DNA of 16,072 nucleotides from JBAWYM01 sp037143575 (GTDB lineage Bacteria > Patescibacteriota > Gracilibacteria > Peribacterales > Peribacteraceae), in assembly GCA_037143575.1 (NCBI GenBank), contig JBAWYM010000044.1, positions 1 through 16,072 of the forward strand, given 5' to 3'. Positions 1 through 4,860 of the stretch are shown piece by piece. The notes under the pieces were generated by a model that was given only the letters and a program-made list of their open reading frames with translations, made no database searches and had not been told where the DNA came from. The position numbers and the translations under genes were made by a program. Numbering within the stretch: the first letter of the stretch is position 1; the number at the start of each line of letters is the position of its first letter.

Positions 1-49
1 CTCTCAATCAAGCCAAAGTATTCAGATTTTTATGAGTTTCTTTGGGAAC

Positions 50-73
50 GAGTGAATTGACAAGTATTCACTC
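50..73. repeat. 8-bp inverted repeat downstream of the HAD gene
   Basis: GAGTGAAT and ATTCACTC form a perfect 8-bp dyad with an 8-nt spacer, about 30 nt beyond the HAD gene's stop. No T-run follows on either strand, so it is a weak terminator candidate or an operator-like dyad. The rest of positions 1-103 shows nothing recognisable. Confidence 0.35.
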
Positions 74-103
74 TGATAGTCTTCAGAATCCCGATCCATA
101 GCG

Positions 104-760
104 TTAACCCACCTTCCCTCCCTTTACCAACCTCTCCATCGGAATATCCCCAATGCTCGCTAGGAGGAGATCGGCTTCTTTGATGGCCTGGGCAGGAGTA
201 TTCGGCGTCTGCAGCAACCAGCATTCCATTCCGGCATCGCGGGCGGCTTGGACATCCACGTACTGATCGCCCACGTAGGCACATTCTTTCGGGTCCACGC
301 CGAGCTTCTCGGTGAGGAGTAGAAGGCCGTAGGGATCGGGCTTCATGCGCTTTCCCGTGTCATCGAACGTGACGATTTCCTGGAAGAGGGACGAGAGGTG
401 CAGGCGACGATCGATGGCTTCGATATCTTTGCGCGTGGTTCCCGACATCAGCCCCAGCGGGAGAATTTCTTTGCAGCGCTCCAGTACGGCTCCTGCATCG
501 TCCATCCATTCGATGCGCTCAGCGAGGTAGCGTGTGTAGAGTTGGTTGCGCTCTTGGTAGAACTTCTCCGCATCGTCAGTCGGCAGTCCGCACTTTTCCA
601 AAATTCCATGATGGTGAAGCCCCGGCTGGTAGAAGTCTGTGAGAAATTTCTGTTCGGTTAGCGATATACCGCGCAGTTCCAACATGTGGAGATTCGCTGC
701 AGCCCACAGCGGGAAGCTGTCGATGAGAGTGCCGTCGAGGTCCAGGAGCAGGGCGTGCAT
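104..760 (-). CDS. HAD-superfamily hydrolase (phosphoglycolate-phosphatase-like)
   Basis: A 218-residue cytoplasmic phosphatase of the haloacid dehalogenase superfamily. All four motifs are visible: motif I LLDLDGTL with nucleophile Asp7 and acid/base Asp9; motif II Ser106 in LMSGTT; motif III Lys140 in KPDPYG; motif IV YVGDQYVD with Asp165 and Asp169. A helical cap lies between motifs I and II (about 15-95), as in Gph/PGMB-type enzymes. The reading frame stays open 114 codons further upstream, but that stretch is hairpin-rich intergenic sequence, and motif I must sit near the N-terminus, so the ATG at 760 is chosen. No Shine-Dalgarno is present; a -10-like TATCAT lies 7 nt upstream of the ATG. 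It is divergent from the DeoR-like gene. Substrate cannot be deduced: phosphoglycolate, beta-phosphoglucomutase-like and nucleotidase roles all remain possible. Confidence 0.85.
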   Translation of the reverse strand: MHALLLDLDGTLIDSFPLWAAANLHMLELRGISLTEQKFLTDFYQPGLHHHGILEKCGLPTDDAEKFYQERNQLYTRYLAERIEWMDDAGAVLERCKEILPLGLMSGTTRKDIEAIDRRLHLSSLFQEIVTFDDTGKRMKPDPYGLLLLTEKLGVDPKECAYVGDQYVDVQAARDAGMECWLLQTPNTPAQAIKEADLLLASIGDIPMERLVKGGKVG

Positions 761-767
761 TGGGGGG

Positions 768-773
768 ATGATA
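768..773 (-). promoter_or_regulatory. Candidate -10 (TATCAT) for the HAD gene
   Basis: On the minus strand TATCAT, directly preceded by TG, ends 7 nt before the ATG at 760. A start of transcription 6-8 nt downstream would fall at or beside the ATG. No convincing -35 is seen. Confidence 0.4.
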
Positions 774-825
774 CAGGATCTTGTGGCCTGCCTTGTATTT
801 CTTTGGGCAATCGGAGGGTTTCGGA

Positions 826-858
826 AGGCAAGAAGGCAATAGGGCAAGAGGATAGGTG
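826..858. repeat. Degenerate heptamer array (GGCAAGA/AGGCAAT type)
   Basis: Successive 7-nt units read GGCAAGA, AGGCAAT, AGGGCAA, GAGGATA. It is a short degenerate member of the heptamer family seen in several other spacers of this window. Confidence 0.45.
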
Positions 859-923
859 GTTTCACTTTTTGCCTTTGACCATTGGGACTGTCCAGAAATA
901 TTGGAGTCACAACACTTTGAAAT

Positions 924-1055
924 CTCTGAAAAATGTCATGGTGAGTTCGTCGAACCATGGCATTTTTCAGAGCATCGTAAATTTGTCGCGGTTCGATCCT
1001 TCGTTTCCACTCAGGACAGGCTCCCTCACCGTGACAAATTTCGATATTTTCAGAG
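924..1055. repeat. Compound hairpin element (two long inverted repeats sharing CTCTGAAAA ends)
   Basis: Hairpin 1: 924-942 pairs with 954-972, 19 bp with one G.U if transcribed as plus. Hairpin 2: 979-992 pairs with 1028-1041, 14 bp with one G.U, extended by ATCG/CGAT (974-977/1042-1045) across a one-base bulge. The block starts with CTCTGAAAA (924-932) and ends with its complement TTTTCAGAG (1047-1055), so it has terminal inverted repeats like a small non-autonomous element. Inner segments resemble dispersed repeats seen elsewhere in the window (CTCAGGACAGGCTC). It accounts for much of the 365-nt spacer 761-1125, which otherwise holds only promoters and a heptamer array. Confidence 0.6.
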
Positions 1056-1091
1056 GTTCTCCTCTTTATCGGTTTTCTCGAGCAGCCGCGT

Positions 1092-1119
1092 TTGTCCCGC
1101 ATTCTGAACGCTGTATAGT
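1092..1119 (+). promoter_or_regulatory. Sigma70-type promoter of the DeoR-like gene
   Basis: TTGTCC (1092-1097), 16-nt spacer, TATAGT (1114-1119). The -10 ends 6 nt before the ATG at 1126, predicting a leaderless message. The same -35 style and 16-nt spacing recur at rpmE and at the minus-strand RNA promoter. Confidence 0.6.
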
Positions 1120-1125
1120 ATCCTT

Positions 1126-2616
1126 ATGCTTCAGAAAACCTTCGAACGGATCAAGAAATCACACCTCAAGGATGAGCTCGATTTCGAGATCATCACGGTC
1201 CATGAGTATCCCATCAAGCTATGGATTACTCTCGTCATTACCTTCGCGGTCTTCCTCCTCCTGCTGATCCTCGGCATTTTCTCCTACACTCTCTTCGCCA
1301 GCGATGGCGTCTTCTGGACGGCGGTGCTCCTACTCTTCACGCTGTTCGTCGGAAGGTGCTTCGTCCTCATCAACCGATGGTTCTGCACATTCTACACCGT
1401 GACGCTGGATAATATCCACGCCATCAAGCACCGGCACATCTTCGCGCGGGGCGGGGGAGAGGAGACACTATCGCTCCTCTACGAGACCATCGGTTCCCCT
1501 CCGGAATTCGAGGACCGGTACTTGAGCTTCCTGCACTGCGGCGTGGTGCGTATTCATACGAAGAATACCGATATCGTGACGGGGACGCCGATCATCCGGA
1601 CGTTTGGGATCGTTCCAAAGAGCTTCCATTTTGCCGTTCTGGAAGCCATGAAATCCAACAAGCTGCAGACGAGTGGCACGGAGACCCACGAGGAGCGCAG
1701 GCAGAGGGCGCTCGGGATCAAGGAGAAACAGAGTAAGGCCAGAGAGCGTGTGGAGCTGATCAAGACCATCGTCAATCCTTACCGGAAGCACAATCCCCTC
1801 AAGCTCGCAGATCTCCTCCAGCAGTGCAATCACGCGTTCCATGAACGCACGTCGGAGGCGGAGTTCGTCAAATTCTTCATGGAGCTCCAGGCCATCGGCG
1901 AGCTCACTAATATCACCATCGAGGGACCGAACGTGTATTTGGCGAAGGAGAACATCAGCGACAAGCAGCAGAGGAATACTGCAGGGAAGAAGAAGATCGC
2001 CGAGAAGGCGATGGGGACCATTCACTCCGGTGATGTCATCGCCATCGATCCCGGGTCTACCAATCTCGAGGTCGCCAAGAGCCTGTGCCAGGCCATCCCC
2101 GAGAGGTTTACCGACCTGACGGTCGTCACCAATTCCATCCCCGTGGCGAATGTGCTGCTCAATTGGATCCGGGAGAAGAAGCCGAGGGAGGAACAGCTGA
2201 AGGTGTATCTCATCGAGGGGAGAGCGATGCCGGATTCTCTGGCCGTGACCAGCGACAGCGCTCTGGCGTATGAAGGAATGACCGGTTTCGCATCATTGCT
2301 GCACAGGCTCGGGAAAGAGCAGGCCGATGTCGCGTTCATCGGGACCAGTGGAATGTACGCCAACGAGGGATTCGCCGTGGATACCGACAATGAGATCCAG
2401 ACCAAGCGCGATATCCTGAAGAGCAGCAAGCGGCGGGTGATCGTTCTGGACGCATCCAAATTCGCATCGACGGAGAGTAAGACGTTCATGAAGTTTGCTG
2501 AAGAGACTGGAGAGGTGATCGTCCTGACGTGCTTCGAAAAAGAGCATGAAAGCAAGATCGAGTCCTTCCGGCAATTGATCGGTCAGTATCCGCATATGCA
2601 TCTGGTAGTCGCGTAG
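1126..2616 (+). CDS. Membrane-anchored protein with C-terminal DeoR-type sugar-phosphate sensor domain
   Basis: 496 residues. Two hydrophobic helices (about 33-55 and 62-85) are followed by a region around 88-170 resembling a small bacterial PH-like fold (tentative), then a charged linker (185-215). Residues about 218-275 could be a winged helix ending in a short wing. The C-terminus (285-495) matches the DeoR effector domain: GDVIAIDPGSTN (302-313), LTVVTNSIPV (331-340), IEGRAMPDS (363-371), ADVAFIGTSG (400-409), then Lys427 in IQTKRDIL and VLDASKF (440-446). Classical DeoR regulators are about 250-residue soluble proteins with an N-terminal HTH; no canonical DeoR HTH is seen here. In the family this domain (ISOCOT fold) binds sugar phosphates. 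I infer a membrane-tethered metabolite sensor, but whether it binds DNA is unknown. ATG 1126 is chosen because it abuts the promoter; there is no Shine-Dalgarno. Confidence 0.75.
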   Translation: MLQKTFERIKKSHLKDELDFEIITVHEYPIKLWITLVITFAVFLLLLILGIFSYTLFASDGVFWTAVLLLFTLFVGRCFVLINRWFCTFYTVTLDNIHAIKHRHIFARGGGEETLSLLYETIGSPPEFEDRYLSFLHCGVVRIHTKNTDIVTGTPIIRTFGIVPKSFHFAVLEAMKSNKLQTSGTETHEERRQRALGIKEKQSKARERVELIKTIVNPYRKHNPLKLADLLQQCNHAFHERTSEAEFVKFFMELQAIGELTNITIEGPNVYLAKENISDKQQRNTAGKKKIAEKAMGTIHSGDVIAIDPGSTNLEVAKSLCQAIPERFTDLTVVTNSIPVANVLLNWIREKKPREEQLKVYLIEGRAMPDSLAVTSDSALAYEGMTGFASLLHRLGKEQADVAFIGTSGMYANEGFAVDTDNEIQTKRDILKSSKRRVIVLDASKFASTESKTFMKFAEETGEVIVLTCFEKEHESKIESFRQLIGQYPHMHLVVA

Positions 2617-2639
2617 GTTTGTTGAGGCTGCTTTCCGGA

Positions 2640-2885
2640 CACTGTGTGTGTGATGTCAGCGAGTTTTGGTTTGCGATACCATTTCCATTTCAATCTGACA
2701 CTCAATCAAGATGTCATGATGAGCCCTTCGGCAAGCTCAGGACAAGCTCCGTCGAAGCGCGACATGCGAGCTCCTTTGCCATCCTTCGACTACGCTCAGG
2801 ATGACAAGGGATGCGCTCAGGATGACGAAGGAGTAGCTTACGTTGAAGCTATCGCTCAGGGTTCCAGTATGACACTTTGGTGGGA
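2640..2885. repeat. Cluster of dispersed 'GCTCAGGATGAC'-type repeats
   Basis: The 348-nt spacer before rpmE carries several copies of a dispersed motif: GGCAAGCTCAGGACAAGCTC near 2730-2749, CTACGCTCAGGATGAC near 2789-2804, TGCGCTCAGGATGAC near 2812-2826, and a degenerate ATCGCTCAGGGTTCC near 2850-2864. TTCGAC/GTCGAAG segments allow local hairpins. Related pieces occur near 1010-1022 and 10778-10796. No gene is supported here; the small ORFs crossing it are made of the repeats. The rpmE promoter lies at its right edge. Confidence 0.6.
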
Positions 2886-2927
2886 AATTCACGTTCTTTG
2901 CCGTCTTCAAAAACCCCGAACTTCTCC

Positions 2928-2955
2928 TTGTTCCCCCTTTTCTTCCTGCTACACT
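2928..2955 (+). promoter_or_regulatory. rpmE promoter (TTGTTC-N16-TACACT, extended -10)
   Basis: TTGTTC at 2928-2933, 16 nt, then TACACT at 2950-2955 inside the extended -10 TGCTACACT. The -10 ends 9 nt before the ATG, giving a leader of about 2-3 nt. The identical TGCTACACT with the same 9-nt gap precedes the mscS-like gene. Confidence 0.6.
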
Positions 2956-2964
2956 GCCGCAGCT

Positions 2965-3177
2965 ATGAAGAAGGACATCCACCCACAGGTCTTCGCCGAC
3001 GCTACGGCCAAGTGCACCCAGTGCGGTGCCATCTTCCAGATCCCTTCCACGGTGAAGGAGATTCAGGTGGAATCGTGCAGAATGTGCCATCCGATCTACA
3101 CCGGAAAGAAGCAGGCCGAAGCCCGTGGTGGTCGCATCGAGCGGTTCCGCAAGAGAATGTCGGCGTCGAAGAAGTAG
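2965..3177 (+). CDS. rpmE: Large-subunit ribosomal protein bL31
   Basis: 70 residues, the usual size for bL31. It begins MKKDIHPQ, typical of the family. It has the zinc-ribbon cysteine pairs Cys17/Cys20 (CTQC) and Cys38/Cys41 (CRMC), so it is the zinc-binding (C+) form, with HPIYTGKK following the second pair as expected. The basic C-terminal tail suits rRNA contact. An upstream in-frame ATG would add about 107 residues encoded by dispersed repeats and is rejected. No Shine-Dalgarno is seen. The TAG stop overlaps the first base pairs of a heptamer array. It stands alone rather than in a ribosomal operon. Confidence 0.95.
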   Translation: MKKDIHPQVFADATAKCTQCGAIFQIPSTVKEIQVESCRMCHPIYTGKKQAEARGGRIERFRKRMSASKK

Positions 3178-3213
3178 GGATTGGGAATTGGTGTATTAGG
3201 GATTGGGGTTATT
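3176..3213 (+). repeat. Heptamer array (GGGATTG type), left arm of inverted pair
   Basis: Degenerate tandem 7-8-mers (GGGATTG, GGAATTG, GTGTATTA, GGGATTG, GGGTTATT) start inside the rpmE stop codon. The array is inverted relative to the one at 3903-3939; over about 33 nt the two are roughly 80% identical by eye. Confidence 0.7.
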
Positions 3214-3285
3214 CGATGATCATGGTTTATTTGTTGATTCTTTACCTTGCATATGAAGTGACATCCTTTGAGAATACTTCACTCT

Positions 3286-3960
3286 ATGGAGATATTCTCA
3301 GCGCTGAAGTACGGCTTTCAGGAATGGAAAAGCAAGTTTCATTCGGGCACGACGCGCATCGCGTTTGTCGGAGAACAATCGACTGTGAAAATAGCTTCAC
3401 CTGTGTCTTTGATTCGTACGATGCGAGGATCTTTGCGTAAGCTTTTTGCAGGAGGGGACATTTCTCATGTTCTGAATACTCTGTTTAAGGACGAGAACTG
3501 GGCAGGAAGTTTGGCATATAGTTTGCGAGGATTGTCGGCGAATACTATGGAGGCGAAGTACTCACCTTTGATGCGCAATCTTGTAGCGCCAACACATTCT
3601 CTATTCGGTGGCGTCTGGGCGGTGCAGCCGACAACTCAGGATCTTCCAGATTTTCAGCATGGTGAAGGACAGTGGACAGTGATTTGTGAAGCGGTGGGCA
3701 ATGGAGATGTCAGGAGTGGTTCGCAGTTAATCAAAAGCGCTCATATCAATCATACTATAGTAAACCCCGATAATTTTGGGATTTTGAACGATACAATCGT
3801 TTTTCGGGATTTCGGCGATAAAGCAGTGATTCAGTTTCTGCTTGAGCATGGGTCACTGATTCGAGAAGCGCTGCAAAAATTGTTTCAAGGGCTTTCTTCA
3901 GTTTCCCAATCCCCAATAACCAAAATCCCTAATCCCTTCGCTCGCCCATTCCTCCGATAG
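3286..3960 (+). CDS. Hypothetical protein, unrecognised
   Basis: A 224-residue ORF from ATG 3286; a TTG at 3268 is an alternative start. I recognise no family. The predicted protein is mixed alpha/beta in appearance, with no signal peptide, transmembrane helix or cysteine motif. It begins MEIFSALKYGFQEW, has Gly/Trp-containing segments mid-protein (about 95-140), and a leucine-rich helix near 190-205. Codon use is more AT-leaning than in neighbours (many TTG, ATA, TTT codons), which suggests transfer or relaxed constraint. The last ~20 residues (about SVSQSPITKIPNPFARPFLR) are encoded by the right-hand heptamer array, and the TAG stop (3958-3960) is the first three bases of the HrcA operator. 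A possible -10 (AATACT, 3273-3278) ends 7 nt before the ATG. It may be a real accessory gene or a decayed one with a repeat-derived C-terminus. Confidence 0.5.
   Translation: MEIFSALKYGFQEWKSKFHSGTTRIAFVGEQSTVKIASPVSLIRTMRGSLRKLFAGGDISHVLNTLFKDENWAGSLAYSLRGLSANTMEAKYSPLMRNLVAPTHSLFGGVWAVQPTTQDLPDFQHGEGQWTVICEAVGNGDVRSGSQLIKSAHINHTIVNPDNFGILNDTIVFRDFGDKAVIQFLLEHGSLIREALQKLFQGLSSVSQSPITKIPNPFARPFLR
3903..3939 (-). repeat. Heptamer array, right arm of inverted pair
   Basis: Reverse-complement orientation of the 3176-3213 array (CCAATCC, CCAATAA, CCAAAAT, CCCTAAT units). It lies inside the 3' end of the hypothetical ORF and encodes its C-terminal residues. Confidence 0.65.
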
Positions 3961-3982
3961 CACTCACCCCCCAAGAGTGCTA
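3958..3982 (+). promoter_or_regulatory. CIRCE operator of hrcA
   Basis: TAGCACTC (3958-3965), 9-nt spacer, GAGTGCTA (3975-3982). This is an exact match to the core of the CIRCE consensus TTAGCACTC-N9-GAGTGCTAA bound by HrcA. It overlaps the -10 hexamer of the hrcA promoter, so bound HrcA would block RNA polymerase: negative autoregulation relieved on heat shock. Confidence 0.93.
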
Positions 3983-3986
3983 TAAT
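3978..3986 (+). promoter_or_regulatory. hrcA extended -10 (TGCTATAAT)
   Basis: A perfect TATAAT (3981-3986) preceded by TGC, ending 6 nt before ATG 3993. Transcription would start on or next to the A of the ATG, so a leaderless mRNA is predicted. No -35 is obvious, as is common with extended -10 promoters. Confidence 0.75.
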
Positions 3987-3992
3987 TACGGT

Positions 3993-4706
3993 ATGGACGC
4001 CAGACAGAGCAAATTGCTGGTGACGATCATCAACCAGTTTATTGAGACTGCCCTTCCTGTAGGGAGCAAACGGCTCCTCGAGGGCGGGGATTTCTGTTGC
4101 TCTTCGGCGACTCTCAGGAGTGAAATGTCGGAGCTGGAGGATGAGGGTTTTTTGATTCAGCCACATGTGTCTGCAGGGCGCATTCCCACGGCCAAGGGCT
4201 ATCGGATGTTTGTGCGGGAATTTCTGGAGCCGACCAAGCATGAGCTCGTGGTTCGCAAGAAATTTGAGACACTGAAGCAGCGGTATCTGCAGCACAAGGA
4301 TCAGGAACGGGTGTATGAGGCGGTTGCCCTGCTTGCCCACATGACGCCGAATGTGGCGTTCGCGCAGGTGCCGCATAAGGATCAGGTTTATTTTCTTGGA
4401 TTGAGTAATGTCCTCAGACAGCCTGAGTTTCAGGAGGATCCTCGGATGGGCAGTGGGGTTGCCGAGCTCTTAGAAGAGCATCTTCATGCGATCCTCTCTG
4501 CACTCACTGTCGATGACGAGACGCGCTACTACATCGGCGATGAGCATGTGCTGCCGCAAGTGCAGAGCTGCAGCCTGATGGTGAAGCGCTATGCCATTCG
4601 CGGAGAAGAAGGGGCGATAGGAGTGCTTGGGCCGATGCGCATGGATTACGCGTACAACACGGTTGCGCTGGAGCTGGTGGCGGATTTATTGCGGTCAAAC
4701 TCATAA
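3993..4706 (+). CDS. hrcA: Heat-inducible transcription repressor HrcA (short form)
   Basis: 237 residues. HrcA is a CIRCE-binding repressor of chaperone genes whose folding depends on GroEL. The N-terminal winged helix (about 3-75) carries the signature elements PVGSKRLL (22-29), SSATLRSEMSELEDEGFL (37-54) and QPHVSAGRIPTAKGYRMFV (56-74). The C-terminal part has the other HrcA hallmarks QVYFLGLSNVLRQPEF (131-146), IGDEHVLPQVQSCSLMVKRY (181-200) and GVLGPMRMDYA (210-220). Typical HrcA is about 340 residues; here the central GAF-like/inserted dimerisation region is cut by roughly 100 residues. It is not next to grpE-dnaK-dnaJ, so it probably acts in trans on chaperone operons elsewhere. The CIRCE directly upstream makes the assignment firm. 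ATG 3993 is fixed by homology and by the abutting promoter. Confidence 0.93.
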   Translation: MDARQSKLLVTIINQFIETALPVGSKRLLEGGDFCCSSATLRSEMSELEDEGFLIQPHVSAGRIPTAKGYRMFVREFLEPTKHELVVRKKFETLKQRYLQHKDQERVYEAVALLAHMTPNVAFAQVPHKDQVYFLGLSNVLRQPEFQEDPRMGSGVAELLEEHLHAILSALTVDDETRYYIGDEHVLPQVQSCSLMVKRYAIRGEEGAIGVLGPMRMDYAYNTVALELVADLLRSNS

Positions 4707-4748
4707 CACTTATGCATTCTTCTTTCTTGTCAGGCTCTACCTTTTGGC

Positions 4749-4799
4749 GCCCTCACCCTAGCCCTCTCCCTCTGCGGAGGGCGAGGGAATATGGAATCG
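4749..4799. repeat. Dispersed 'CCCTCACCC...CCCTCTCCC' hairpin repeat, copy 1
   Basis: Contains a strong hairpin: CCCTC-T-CCCTC (4762-4772), loop TGCG, GAGGG-C-GAGGG (4777-4787), then ...ATGGAATC. A second diverged copy lies at 10757-10832. Located between hrcA and the T4SS ATPase, it may also stop hrcA transcription, but no T-run follows. Confidence 0.65.
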
Positions 4800-4860
4800 C
4801 TCCAGTTGTTCTTTCTGGTAATGAAATCCGATTCTTCAAGACACATTCATCATTCTAGTA

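Noticed and set aside
984..1002. tRNA T-loop-like GGTTCGATCC
   Set aside because: The flanking bases do not pair as a T-stem and no acceptor or anticodon stem is present; it belongs to the compound hairpin element.
761..1102. N-terminal extension of the HAD frame
   Set aside because: It would translate the compound hairpin element and place HAD motif I at residue ~120.
2644..2964. Upstream extension of the rpmE frame
   Set aside because: The extra ~107 codons consist of dispersed repeats; bL31 is about 70 residues and a promoter sits right before ATG 2965.
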